DNA from: Desulfosarcina alkanivorans
GTDB taxonomy: Bacteria; Desulfobacterota; Desulfobacteria; Desulfobacterales; Desulfosarcinaceae
Length of the DNA stretch: 64,000 nucleotides
Assembly (NCBI RefSeq): GCF_009688945.1
Contig: NZ_AP021874.1
Span: forward strand, 3,348,001-3,412,000
Direction: 5' to 3'
In this document: positions 53,820 through 63,425 of the stretch, piece after piece
How positions within the stretch are numbered: the first letter of the stretch is position 1
How the letters are laid out: each line of letters begins with the position of its first letter
The notes under the pieces: model-generated
Database searches by the model: none
The model's input: only the letters and a program-made list of their open reading frames with translations
What the model was told of the DNA's origin: nothing
Position numbers and translations under genes: made by a program

Positions 53820-54005
53820 GTCGGGATATCCTTTCGATGGGAGTTGGGGGTGCTGAAAAGTCAAACAAACATAATAATAAGGCCCTTGATTGTCAACCGT
53901 TCCTGTGTATTTCCGGGCCGGCAGCAACCGTCTGCACAGCGCTTCGGATTCGCGTTTCCGCAACAGGCCGGGCAGGGCAGCAGGGGCCTGCCATGGCCGT
54001 ATTTT

Positions 54006-55223
54006 TCAGCAGGCTTTCGCCGCACTGTCGCTCCATCTGCAGGCATGAAAATACAGGGCGGGCAGGGCCTGGTCATCAATCTTCAAAGCCCTTGACAGGG
54101 GGGCCACCCGGTCCCATCGCCCGGCCTCATAGGACCGCACCAGTTCGATGTATCCGGCAAGGCGGCCTTTGGCGTCCACAAGGGCCCGCTTGATCGGCCC
54201 GGAAAGCGGCAGTTCGCCCAGAATCTTGTCCATGGGCTGGTCCAAAACAGCATCGATCAGGGAAAACATGCCCAGGGTGAACATCTCCGACGGGGATGTT
54301 CTTTCCCGGGCTTCCGTGCCCAGGAGTTCACACAGCTTGCCCCGGATGCAGGCCGCCCGAACCAGTTCGTTGGGTTTTCCTTCCGCCAGTCGGGACATGG
54401 CGATCAGGGACACGAAACGGCGGATTTCTTTTTCTCCCAGGTACACCAGAGCCTGCTTGACGGAAGCGACCTTGCTGGCACGGGCGAAAAACGCGGAGTT
54501 GAGATACTTGAACAATTTATAGGAGATGCCCATGTCCCGGGCGATCAGCGTCTCCAGTTCATCGCAGCTGAAGGTATCGCTGTTGATCCGGGCCATGATC
54601 ATCATAAGATTGAGTTGAGAACCTTGGATTTCTTGCCCCCGGAGGATTTCCGGCTTACAGAAAAAGTACCCCTGGAACAATTCGAAACCCATTTTTAAGG
54701 CCGCCTCAAATTCGTCGTGGGTCTCTACTTTCTCCGCCAGCAAACAGCAATCCGCTTTGGAAATTTTTTCCAGGTAGGCTTCGATCCCCTTCTCGGGGGT
54801 AAGACGGAAATCGAACTTGATGATGGATGCCATGGCAATAAGGGGTTCCAGCTCCGGCAAATATACGAAATCGTCAAGGGCAATGGAATAGCCCTCGGCA
54901 ACCATTTGCGTGCAGGCATCGATCAGCACCGGGTCAGGTTTCACATCTTCGAGAATTTCGATCACGGTGGTTGCGCTGGGCAGAAGCAACGGGACTTTCT
55001 TCTCCAGGAGCTTTTGGGTGAAGTTGATAAACGATTTTTTCCCTCCTGCCAAGGTGTCCATGCCAATGGTGAAAAACGTGTTGGTCAGCAGGGCCGTGGT
55101 GGCCACGTCTCCATCGATATCGGGCACATAATTGGCGGTGCCGTCGCGAAAAAGAAGTTCGTAGGCGTAAATGTTCTTGTTCTTGTCGAATATGGGCTGC
55201 CGGGCCACGTATACATTTTCCAT
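54006..55223 (-). CDS. EAL-HDOD signalling protein (YuxH type)
   Basis: A 405-residue protein. The first half is a shortened, degenerate EAL domain beginning YVARQPIFDKNKNIYAYELL plus FRDG; the catalytic EAL signature is replaced by ELL, so it probably binds cyclic-di-GMP or a partner and does not cleave it. The second half (about 200-390) is an HDOD domain without metal ligands. Such proteins link c-di-GMP to motility or other outputs. No ribosome site stands out before the ATG. It is divergent from the purN-like gene. Confidence 0.9.
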   Translation of the reverse strand: MENVYVARQPIFDKNKNIYAYELLFRDGTANYVPDIDGDVATTALLTNTFFTIGMDTLAGGKKSFINFTQKLLEKKVPLLLPSATTVIEILEDVKPDPVLIDACTQMVAEGYSIALDDFVYLPELEPLIAMASIIKFDFRLTPEKGIEAYLEKISKADCCLLAEKVETHDEFEAALKMGFELFQGYFFCKPEILRGQEIQGSQLNLMMIMARINSDTFSCDELETLIARDMGISYKLFKYLNSAFFARASKVASVKQALVYLGEKEIRRFVSLIAMSRLAEGKPNELVRAACIRGKLCELLGTEARERTSPSEMFTLGMFSLIDAVLDQPMDKILGELPLSGPIKRALVDAKGRLAGYIELVRSYEAGRWDRVAPLSRALKIDDQALPALYFHACRWSDSAAKAC

Positions 55224-55452
55224 ATGAAGACCGCCACCATCTTATCGTCAGGTTGTGTACAAAAGGACGCTGCCCCATGGGCATCGCGGGAACTCACCAT
55301 TTCCCGTAACCACTCTTATCGCCTCCGGGGGCAATAACTTAAACGACGGAAACCCCATCTGGAAATTGACACGGACCGGTCATCTCTGCTACCTCTTTTC
55401 AACGCAGGGTTTGGGCCGGACAAAGCAGACTCAAGGGAAAAAGGGGCTTGAC

Positions 55453-56256
55453 ATGGGTAAAAGTTTTCGCATCGGCGCACTGATTTCAGGGGGTGGAACC
55501 AACCTTCAGGCCATTATCGATGCCTGTGAAGACGGCCGTATCGATGGAGAGATGGCCTTTGTGGGGTCGGACCAAGCCGGGGTGAAGGGCCTTGGCCGGG
55601 CGCGCAAACACGGCATCCCCGACTTTGTTGTCGAATACGGGCCGATTATCCGATCCTATCGTCAGGATCCGGCCTACTTCACGCTGCCAGACGACTTCAA
55701 TTTTTCAGAAATACTCGCCAAACAGCACCTGTTCGCCGACGGGGCCCCCGAGGACCGGGTAAGAGAATTTTTCTGCACCCGGGCCGCCGCCGAGGTCCGC
55801 CTGCTTGCTGTAATCAAGGCCCACAGTCCGGTGGACCTTCTGGTTCTGGCCGGTTTCATGCGCAACCTGACGCCTTATTTTATCGACCGCTTCAACACCG
55901 ATCCGGTCCATCCGCGCATCATGAACATCCATCCGGCTATTCTGCCTTCTTTTCCCGGGGTCGACGGCTATGGAGACACCTTTCGTTACGGGTGCAAGGT
56001 GGGGGGCTGCACCGTCCATTTTATCGACTACGGGGAAGACTCGGGCCCCATCATCGGCCAGCGGGCGTTTCCCATAATGGAAACCGACACCCTGGACGAC
56101 GTGAAACGCAAGGGTCTGGAGCAGGAATGGCAGTTGTATCCGCAGTGCATTCAGAATTTCGCCCTGGGGCTCGTCCAAACGGTGAAAATGACCCATCGCC
56201 TCGACGACGGCCAGGTCTGCCAGCGTACGGTAGTGAAAATCGCGCAGAAGGGGTGA
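55453..56256 (+). CDS. purN: Phosphoribosylglycinamide formyltransferase-like protein
   Basis: A 267-residue protein starting MGKSFRIGALISGGGTNLQA at 55,453. The formyltransferase core is intact: VDLLVLAGFMRNLTPYF, then MNIHPAILPSFPG, GCTVHFIDYGEDSGPIIGQ. Asn, His and Asp of the active site are all present. Compared with E. coli PurN (about 212 residues), an extra segment of about 50-60 residues lies near 60-115 (IIRSYRQDPAYFTLPDDF onward). It should transfer formyl from 10-formyl-THF to GAR in purine synthesis; the insert may alter oligomerisation or substrate. Confidence 0.88.
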   Translation: MGKSFRIGALISGGGTNLQAIIDACEDGRIDGEMAFVGSDQAGVKGLGRARKHGIPDFVVEYGPIIRSYRQDPAYFTLPDDFNFSEILAKQHLFADGAPEDRVREFFCTRAAAEVRLLAVIKAHSPVDLLVLAGFMRNLTPYFIDRFNTDPVHPRIMNIHPAILPSFPGVDGYGDTFRYGCKVGGCTVHFIDYGEDSGPIIGQRAFPIMETDTLDDVKRKGLEQEWQLYPQCIQNFALGLVQTVKMTHRLDDGQVCQRTVVKIAQKG

Positions 56257-56287
56257 TGTGGGATCGGGATCGGGCCTCCGACATCAG

Positions 56288-56380
56288 GATTTCGAATTAA
56301 GGGATTACGGGATTGGGGGATTGGCAAACGATTTAATTTAAAGCCGACAGCATATATTCAATCCCCGAATCCCCTACAGA
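56288..56380. repeat. Intergenic inverted-repeat element, GATTGGGG class, copy 2
   Basis: AAGGGATTACGGGATTG (about 56,298-56,314) pairs with CAATCCCCGAATCCCC (about 56,359-56,374) with few mismatches. Located at the convergent ends of purN-like and TraB genes, so it may also act as a bidirectional terminator. Confidence 0.65.
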
Positions 56381-57543
56381 TACTTCATCATCATGGGTAT
56401 GGCCACAAAGGTCCCGACGGCGCTTCCCAGGTTGGTAAACACCACCACCAGCAGCACACGGGTGACCTTGTTGCGCCAGAATCCCTTGACCGAGAGGATA
56501 TCGGTGGGCAGGCTTTCGAAATCCTTGACCTTGGGCTTGCGCGAAAACGCCTCCACCAGTCCGGACACCCATCCGGCGGCAATCATGGGGTTGAGGGAAG
56601 TCAGCGGCGCTGCCAGAATTGACGATAGAACCGTCAGCGGATGTCCCAGGGCGATCAATGCCCCCAGTCCGGCCAGGATGCCGTTGGCCAGCACCCACCA
56701 GGTCACCATGTCGGTCCCGGCGCCGGCGCCGCCGCGAAAAAAGCCATAAAGAATCAGGGCACAGATACAAAAAGGGATGAACCATTTCAAGAATCCGGAA
56801 AACTGCCCTTTGGGGGGCAGGGTCTCCAGGGACTCGAGGTCGATGGGCTGATCCCAGTAGCGCTTCATTCCCGGCACGTGACCGGCGCCCACGACGGCCA
56901 CAATCGTCTGCCCTGGCGCCGTGCGGATCTTTTCCGCCAGGTAGCGGTCCCGCTCGTCGATGAGGCTGGTGCGAACCTGGGGCATGGATTTACCGACCTC
57001 GTCCAGAATCGATGCCAGCATATCCTGCTGCTTCATCTTTTCCACATCCACCTCGCTGATCTCGTCCACCTCCCCGAAGGACAGAATCAACTGGAAAATC
57101 AGCTTGATCTTGCCCCACAACCCCATGTTTCGCCAGGTCCGTGACAGGGTGGTACGAATATCCCGGTCCGCCAGATGAACGGCAGCGCCAACGGCCTCGG
57201 CCGAGTCCATGGCCTGGATCATTTCCTGGCCGGGGGACACCTCGAGCCGGTCGGCAATACGTTTTTGAAAGGATGCCAGCATCAGGTTGGAAAGCAGGAG
57301 AAAGGCCTTTTTCTCTTTGATCACCTTGATGATGTCCATCTCCTGCCAGCGGTCTTTCTGCCGGATGGCCTGGGCACGGCTTTCACAAAGTTCAACGCAA
57401 ACCGTATCGGGCTTGACCTCGGCAATGACCGCTTCTACCAGATTCACGCTCTCCGTGGACACATGGGCGGTCCCCACGAGGATGATCCGTTTTCCGTCAT
57501 GATCCAGATGGTGGAGCATCTCGCTGTTGAGTTTATCATCCAT
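56374..57543 (-). CDS. TraB/PrgY family membrane protein
   Basis: A 389-residue protein. The N-terminal TraB domain (about 15-230) has ILVGTAHVSTESVNLV and VVAVVGAGHVPGM, the two GxxH-type motifs shared with the TIKI protease superfamily. The C-terminal part has about four membrane helices (LKWFIPFCICALILYGFF, GLGALIALGHPLTVL and others). PrgY-type proteins affect peptide pheromones in enterococci, but in other bacteria the role is unknown. It is divergent from the MoxR-like gene. Confidence 0.85.
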   Translation of the reverse strand: MDDKLNSEMLHHLDHDGKRIILVGTAHVSTESVNLVEAVIAEVKPDTVCVELCESRAQAIRQKDRWQEMDIIKVIKEKKAFLLLSNLMLASFQKRIADRLEVSPGQEMIQAMDSAEAVGAAVHLADRDIRTTLSRTWRNMGLWGKIKLIFQLILSFGEVDEISEVDVEKMKQQDMLASILDEVGKSMPQVRTSLIDERDRYLAEKIRTAPGQTIVAVVGAGHVPGMKRYWDQPIDLESLETLPPKGQFSGFLKWFIPFCICALILYGFFRGGAGAGTDMVTWWVLANGILAGLGALIALGHPLTVLSSILAAPLTSLNPMIAAGWVSGLVEAFSRKPKVKDFESLPTDILSVKGFWRNKVTRVLLVVVFTNLGSAVGTFVAIPMMMKYL

Positions 57544-57709
57544 CGAATATATGTTACCTTTTTATATCGCTTCTCGGCGGTTACAAGTTGAGCCAATATA
57601 TACGCTCCGGCCGTGATGTCAAATATTGATTCCCCGCGCGTTGCCCTGCCGGAAGGGGTCCACCGGGATTCCAGACGTCGTGGGATACGAAACAGGGTGG
57701 ATAGATCTG

Positions 57710-58522
57710 ATGACATTGGATGAGGCCTCCAAAACCCCGTACACCATCGATACCGAACCTTTTTACCTGGATACCGATAACGAGATCCGCATGTTCGAAG
57801 CAGCGGCAGCAGCTCGCCTGCCCGTGATGCTCAAGGGCCCGACGGGATGCGGAAAGACCCGTTTCATTGAACACATGGCCTTCCGGCTCAAACGGCCCTT
57901 GATCACCGTGGCCTGCCACGAGGACCTGTTTGCCTCGGACCTCATCGGTCGCTACCTGCTCAAAGACGACGAAACCGTCTGGGTTGACGGCCCCCTGACC
58001 CGTGCCGTGCGTATGGGGGCCATCTGCTATCTGGATGAAGTGGTGGAAGCCCGCAAGGATACCACCGTGGTCGTTCACCCGCTGACCGACAATCGCCGCA
58101 CCCTCTCCATCGACAAAAAAGGGGAAGTCATCCAGGCCCATCCCGATTTTCTCATGGTCATCTCCTACAACCCGGGTTACCAGTCGGTGCTCAAGGACCT
58201 GAAACAAAGCACCCGCCAGCGCTTCGTCTCCCTCTCATTCGACTATCCGGAGCCGGAAGACGAATCCCGCATCGTGGCGATCGAAGGAAAGGTGGACCAT
58301 GACACGGCGGCGCGCCTGGTCGGCCTGGCAGGCAAAATCCGCCATATCAGGGAGCATGGGCTTACCGAAGGCGCGTCCACCCGGCTGCTCATCTATGCCG
58401 CCAGCCTGATCCGCCAGGGAATCCCCTTCAAGGGCGCCTGCACGGCGGCCCTGTGCCAGCCGCTCACCGATGACGACCGGCTTCAGGAAACCCTCAATGA
58501 CCTCATTGACGACCTGATTTAA
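57710..58522 (+). CDS. MoxR-type AAA+ ATPase, NorQ/CbbQ-like
   Basis: The ATG at 57,710 gives 270 residues; the upstream extension has no ribosome site. Walker A is GPTGCGKT (43-50), Walker B is ICYLDEVVEAR, and an Arg finger region follows in STRQRFVSL. NorQ/CbbQ proteins act with a VWA partner to insert metals into or reactivate large enzymes. The gene at 58,524, starting one base after the stop, encodes exactly such a partner. No rubisco or nitric-oxide reductase gene is in the window, so the target is open. Confidence 0.88.
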   Translation: MTLDEASKTPYTIDTEPFYLDTDNEIRMFEAAAAARLPVMLKGPTGCGKTRFIEHMAFRLKRPLITVACHEDLFASDLIGRYLLKDDETVWVDGPLTRAVRMGAICYLDEVVEARKDTTVVVHPLTDNRRTLSIDKKGEVIQAHPDFLMVISYNPGYQSVLKDLKQSTRQRFVSLSFDYPEPEDESRIVAIEGKVDHDTAARLVGLAGKIRHIREHGLTEGASTRLLIYAASLIRQGIPFKGACTAALCQPLTDDDRLQETLNDLIDDLI

Positions 58523-58523
58523 T

Positions 58524-61280
58524 ATGGACCCGGCCATTCCTCACCCCGTTGCCCGCACCGCACGGCGCCCCCTGGACGACCTGGCCATCGCCGACCCGCA
58601 GGCCGCCGAGCGGATGGGCCGCCATCTGGTCGACGCCGAACCGGAAATGGTGGCCGGCCCCCTGGTCCGGGTGGTGGACGAGGTGATCGACGCCCTGGCC
58701 GTCGAGGTCTCTTTCGGCCGCCACCTGGCCGAGGGCATGGGCCGGATGCTGGCCAAGGGCACACCGGCCGATCTGGACCGATACCGCAGCCTGGTTAATG
58801 CGGCGGCCGACCGGGGGCCGACCCTGGCCTGTATTTTTGCCCGGCATCTGGTGCCGGTGCTGACGTGCGGGGACAGCCGCCTTGCCGAACGGTTCGAAGC
58901 GGCCACCCGGATCATGCTGCAAAAAGGCACTTACACGCTGAAAGCCCCGCTGGAGACCCTTTCCGCATTTATCGAGAACCAGGAACTGGCCTGTGCCCAC
59001 GCGTTTCTCGAGCTTCTGGTCACCACCTATACCTTGACGCTTTCATACAACCGGACGGTTTACCTGACCCATACCCTGCCCCGTGCCGTGGGTGAATTTG
59101 CCTCCTCCCGGCGGCTGGCTCAAATCCGTGGATTGGCCCGCATCATCCGGATGGATGAACGGCTGGCCGACAATTATCTCCAGGGTCTGGAATCGGGCCT
59201 TCGCCTGCTGTCGGGCGGTGCCCTGAACCATTTTCTGGATCAGGCCGTCCGGCGCTATCACAAAGATCCGGACCTGGGCGCCCGGTTTCTGTCCCTGGAG
59301 TCCCGGCAGGCCATAGACATTTGCCGCGATCTGCAGGTGGCGGTGCCCCTGCCGTCAGTCCGGTCCAGACTGGAACGCTATCTCCAGGCCCGCACGGGCC
59401 TGGCCGTGGCCGTCCGCCCGCTTTCCACGCTGCCGTCAAAACAGGCCGCCACTGGGGCTGCCCCCCCCCTGGTTCGATGCGATGGGCAGGCCATCTACCT
59501 GCCCGACGAGATGGACCTGATGGACAACCGCGCGGACAACGCAGCCCTCTACCGGCTGCTGGCCAGCCTGGAGGCCGGTGCCATCGAATTCGGGACCTAT
59601 GACCTGGATGTGGATAGAGTGCCCGATGATGCCGCCGGGGCGGCACCACCGGAGCCCCCTGCCGCTCGGAATGCCGAATCCGACCTGAACCGTTTCCTGC
59701 ACGGATTCGAGGACCCCGGCCTTGCCCTGGACCTGTTCACCCTTTTCGAGCACGGCCGCGTCGCCCTGAAGGTGAGGCGCCGTTATCCCGGCCTGGCCGG
59801 CCGACTCACCGAGGCGCTGGCCGATGGTCTCCTGCAGGCCCGGACCGGTCACCGTGCCGCCGGCACCGGGTTTCCCCTCTATCGGCACCTGGTGATGGAT
59901 GAATCGCTGGAGGCGGAACCGGCCTTGACCCCCCTTTTCATGGACATGGCGGCTCGTCTGGACCAGGCGATATCACGGGGCAACGACACGGTGGAAACCA
60001 GCGCCCGGCTGACAATAAGGTTCTACCCGGCACTGGCGGAGCTCGCCGCCGGCTCGGGGGAGTCCGGCTATCAGCCCCTGCACCTTCCTTTCGGCCGCCG
60101 GCTGGAGCCCGCATCCTTCGCTCCCTTCCACGCCGCTTACCACCGCCTGGCAGCGGATATCCAGACGCACCTGGCCCAACGACACATTCAGGTCTATCGG
60201 TCGGATGTCCGGCGTCTTCTCATCCGCCAGAACGGGCAGTTGTCCGCGGCAGATGTCAGCCAACTGATTGGCAGCCGGTGGACCCAACCGGTCCCCTGCT
60301 CCGCCGTTGAAGGCTGCTGGCCGGAGCTGGAATCCTTGATGTGCGGTCACGGCATCGGGCAGCCGGACGCCGGTGAAGACGACGCCGATGCCTTTCGCTA
60401 CCGTGAATGGGACGGATGCCTGGGTGACTACCTCGCGGACCGGGTCAGGGTGCTGGAACGGGACTTGCCGGGGGGCGATACGACATTCTACCGGCAGACC
60501 CTCCGGGAGTTCCGCGGTCTGGTGGGGCGCATCCGCTACGCCTTCGAAATGCTGCGTCCCGAAGAAATCACCATCCTGCGCCAATGGCGGGAAGGGGATG
60601 CATTCGACTACCGGGCCCTGCTGGATTATGCCCTGGACAGGAAAGCCGGATTGATGCCTTCGGACCGCCTCTTCGTTAAACGGATGAAACGGGTGCGGGA
60701 TGTGGCCGCCCTGCTGCTGGTCGACCTGTCCCGGTCGACGGCCGGCACCATTGATGACCGGGGCACCCGTGTGCTGGATGTGGAAAAGCAGGCCATTGTG
60801 CTGCTCTGCGAGGCCCTGCAAGTCGTCGGAGACCGCTTTGCCATCGCCGGTTTTTCAGGCACCGGGCCATTGGGGGTCGATTATTATCGCATCAAGGACC
60901 TTCAGGCCCCCTTTGACGATGCCGTTAAAGGGCGAATCAGCGCCATGGCCCCCCAGCGAAGCACGCGCATGGGGGCAGCCATACGCCACGCCACCGCGCT
61001 TCTCGCGCCGGTTCAGGCCCGGGTGAGGCTGGTCCTCATCCTGAGTGACGGGTTCCCCAACGACGTGGCTTACAAGGGTGCCTACGCGGTTGAGGACACC
61101 CGCCGGGCGGTCATGGAGGCCAGGTCCGCCGCCACTCACGTCAAAGCCATCACCATCGGCGCCAACGAGAACGAACGACTGGACCGACTGTACGGCAGCA
61201 CCCACCACACGCGCATCGGCAACGTCCACGACCTGCCGGACAGATTGGTAAGGGTTTACAGTGCGTTGACCCGGCATTAG
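58524..61280 (+). CDS. VWA-domain protein, NorD/CbbO-like
   Basis: A 918-residue protein. The long N-terminal part is helical and NorD-like. The C-terminal von Willebrand A domain (about 725-915) keeps a MIDAS-type site LLVDLSRSTAG, then SGTGPLGVDYYRI, TRMGAAIRHA and LVLILSDGFPND. It pairs with the MoxR ATPase one base upstream, forming a metal-enzyme activase type of module. The length exceeds typical NorD (about 640-780 residues), the extra being N-terminal. Confidence 0.85.
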   Translation: MDPAIPHPVARTARRPLDDLAIADPQAAERMGRHLVDAEPEMVAGPLVRVVDEVIDALAVEVSFGRHLAEGMGRMLAKGTPADLDRYRSLVNAAADRGPTLACIFARHLVPVLTCGDSRLAERFEAATRIMLQKGTYTLKAPLETLSAFIENQELACAHAFLELLVTTYTLTLSYNRTVYLTHTLPRAVGEFASSRRLAQIRGLARIIRMDERLADNYLQGLESGLRLLSGGALNHFLDQAVRRYHKDPDLGARFLSLESRQAIDICRDLQVAVPLPSVRSRLERYLQARTGLAVAVRPLSTLPSKQAATGAAPPLVRCDGQAIYLPDEMDLMDNRADNAALYRLLASLEAGAIEFGTYDLDVDRVPDDAAGAAPPEPPAARNAESDLNRFLHGFEDPGLALDLFTLFEHGRVALKVRRRYPGLAGRLTEALADGLLQARTGHRAAGTGFPLYRHLVMDESLEAEPALTPLFMDMAARLDQAISRGNDTVETSARLTIRFYPALAELAAGSGESGYQPLHLPFGRRLEPASFAPFHAAYHRLAADIQTHLAQRHIQVYRSDVRRLLIRQNGQLSAADVSQLIGSRWTQPVPCSAVEGCWPELESLMCGHGIGQPDAGEDDADAFRYREWDGCLGDYLADRVRVLERDLPGGDTTFYRQTLREFRGLVGRIRYAFEMLRPEEITILRQWREGDAFDYRALLDYALDRKAGLMPSDRLFVKRMKRVRDVAALLLVDLSRSTAGTIDDRGTRVLDVEKQAIVLLCEALQVVGDRFAIAGFSGTGPLGVDYYRIKDLQAPFDDAVKGRISAMAPQRSTRMGAAIRHATALLAPVQARVRLVLILSDGFPNDVAYKGAYAVEDTRRAVMEARSAATHVKAITIGANENERLDRLYGSTHHTRIGNVHDLPDRLVRVYSALTRH

Positions 61281-61442
61281 GATATGTCCATGAGAAAATC
61301 GCCGCCTGCAGGCCGGGCCGTCGTTCTTGGGTTTCCGCAATCCGCGATACCGAGCCTGCGGCTGTAAGCCCCCCTGAGGCCGTGGCCTGAATACCAAACG
61401 GCCATTTCCGGATGAAAACGGAGCGGACAGAAAGGAGCGCCT

Positions 61443-61883
61443 TTGAAAATTTTCGACGACGTTTTTAACTGGGACGGATACGGCGGCAAATTCAACCTGG
61501 CCGCCGGCCGCTGCCGTCTGCGGCTGTTTGACCTCAGCAAAAGCGAAACCGCGGCGGTACCGCTCCTCAGGCCCATCATTGCCGTGGTTTCAAATCTGCC
61601 CGGCGACCGGCCATCCGCCATGAAACAGGTGTCCGTAAAGGCCTGTATCAGCCATGTGGCCACCACCATCGTTCACCGCTTTAAAATCGACCATAACCGC
61701 ATGGTACTGGTCGAGCATTACCCCCGGCAAACCTACGGCCGGGATTCCGAGAAAGTCATCCCGGAAAAGTACGAGGTGGTGGACTTGAAATGGCACGGCG
61801 AAAAGGCCCTGTTTCCCAGCTGGCGATCGCTTAAACCGCCTCTGCTGGACATCGTGCGCACCCTGGTGGTCGAGAACCCGTAA
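61443..61883 (+). CDS. Conserved-type hypothetical protein
   Basis: A TTG start with AAAGGAG upstream gives 146 residues. No named family was recognised. The sequence is basic in the middle (HRFKIDHNRMVLVEHYPRQT) and contains a Gly-rich N-terminus (WDGYGGKFNLAAGRCRLRL). It has no signal or membrane segment. It follows the MoxR-VWA pair by about 160 bp and may belong to the same unit. Confidence 0.7.
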   Translation: MKIFDDVFNWDGYGGKFNLAAGRCRLRLFDLSKSETAAVPLLRPIIAVVSNLPGDRPSAMKQVSVKACISHVATTIVHRFKIDHNRMVLVEHYPRQTYGRDSEKVIPEKYEVVDLKWHGEKALFPSWRSLKPPLLDIVRTLVVENP

Positions 61884-62000
61884 ATCCGATACCGGACCCA
61901 AGCAAAAAGCCATATCAGGTAAGGGGTTGCAGCGGTATCTGTACCCAAAACGACCAGGCATCCTTCCCTCGGCATTTGGGTGGGGACCTCCGCCTTCGGT

Positions 62001-63425
62001 CTATTTTCCGGACCGGCCTGTGTTTTCCACGATCGCCTTTGCGGGAATCAGACCGGTGGCGGCCGCCGAGACGATATTACCGGCCACACCGGGGCCGTCA
62101 CCGGCCACGAACATGCCCTTGATTTCCGTTTCCAAATCCCGGGAGGTCTCCACCTGGGTGGCAAAAAACTTGATCTCCGGCGCATAAAGCAGGGTTTCGT
62201 CGTTGGACACGCCCGGCACCACACGGTTCAGTTGCTCCAACCCGTCGATGATGTTGGTCAGTATGCGCTCGGGCAGCGCCATGGCGATGTCCCCGCACAC
62301 CACGTTGGTGAGGGTCGGCTCGATGTACCCCTTGCTGACCCGGTTCCAGGTACTGCGGCGTCCCCGCTTCAGGTCCCCGAACCGCTGGAGGATGGGCTTG
62401 CCGCCGCCGATGAGGGTGGCCAGGCGCCCGATGGCCTCCCCGTAGGCCTGATTGTCCGTAACCGGTTCGGTCAGCACCACCTTGGAGAGAAAGGCAAAGT
62501 TCGTGTTGGTGGATTTGCGGTCGTGGTAGGCGTGGCCGTTGACGCACACAAAGTCGCTGTAGCTCTCCAGGGAGACAAAACCGCCCTGATTGGTGCAGAA
62601 GGTGCGGGTCTGGTCATCGTACTTGCCGGTCTGAACGAAAAAGGTGGGATCGTAGATCACGTCGCACAGGTCCTGCATGATATCGTTATGCACCTCCACC
62701 CGCACCCCCACCTCGATGCCCCGTTGGGTCAGGCCGATGCCGTGTTCTTGTGCCACCCGTGCCACCCAGTCGGCCCCGATGCGCCCCGGCGCCAGGATCA
62801 CCTTCTCACAGCGCCGCTCTCCCCGGCTGGTTCTTACGCCGACGACCCGACCGCTTTCGACCATCACATCCTTCACCTCTTCGGACGTATGGATGGTCAC
62901 GCCCTTCGATTTGATATGATCGGTCATGGCGGCGATATAGCCGGGCAGGCGGTCGCTGCCCAGGTGCTTCTGCCTGATCAGCAGCAGGTCGATGCCGAAC
63001 CGTTTGGCGTGCTTTCTGATCGTCCTGGCCTGATCCATGTCCGTCGGGTAGACCGGTGCATCCATGCCGAAGCGGTTGAAAATGGCCTCGGTTTCTGCGA
63101 TCAGTGACTCGGCGTTGGCGATGGGCATGAACTGGGTGAGGTCGGTTTTTCCCAGCTTGTGAATAAAATTGAGTTTGCCGTCGGAAAACAACCCGGCGCC
63201 GCCGATGCCGCACAGGATATTGCATGGTTTGCATTGGGTGCAATACTGCCGGTCCGCCACCGGGCAGACGCGTTTGAGCGGCCCTTTTCCCCGCTCCAGG
63301 AGCAGTACCTTGAGATCGGTGTGTTCGCTGAGGTAATGGGCGGAAAAGAGGCCGGCGGGCCCCCCTCCGACGATAATCACATCGAAACAGGCAACGCGTG
63401 CGGATGCAGCGGAGGTGACTGACAA
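62001..63425 (-). CDS. FAD-dependent dehydrogenase, COG2509-type
   Basis: A TTG start at 63,425 with AAGGAG upstream gives 474 residues, placing the dinucleotide motif DVIIVGGGPAGLFSAHYL near the N-terminus; frames extending further upstream do not fit. A four-Cys block (CPVADRQYCTQCKPC, then CGIGGAGLFSDGKL) is typical of COG2509 flavoproteins. The C-terminal GMFVAGDGPGVAGNIVSAAA completes the FAD site. The reaction is not known; NAD(P)H- or quinone-linked reduction is likely. Confidence 0.85.
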   Translation of the reverse strand: MSVTSAASARVACFDVIIVGGGPAGLFSAHYLSEHTDLKVLLLERGKGPLKRVCPVADRQYCTQCKPCNILCGIGGAGLFSDGKLNFIHKLGKTDLTQFMPIANAESLIAETEAIFNRFGMDAPVYPTDMDQARTIRKHAKRFGIDLLLIRQKHLGSDRLPGYIAAMTDHIKSKGVTIHTSEEVKDVMVESGRVVGVRTSRGERRCEKVILAPGRIGADWVARVAQEHGIGLTQRGIEVGVRVEVHNDIMQDLCDVIYDPTFFVQTGKYDDQTRTFCTNQGGFVSLESYSDFVCVNGHAYHDRKSTNTNFAFLSKVVLTEPVTDNQAYGEAIGRLATLIGGGKPILQRFGDLKRGRRSTWNRVSKGYIEPTLTNVVCGDIAMALPERILTNIIDGLEQLNRVVPGVSNDETLLYAPEIKFFATQVETSRDLETEIKGMFVAGDGPGVAGNIVSAAATGLIPAKAIVENTGRSGK

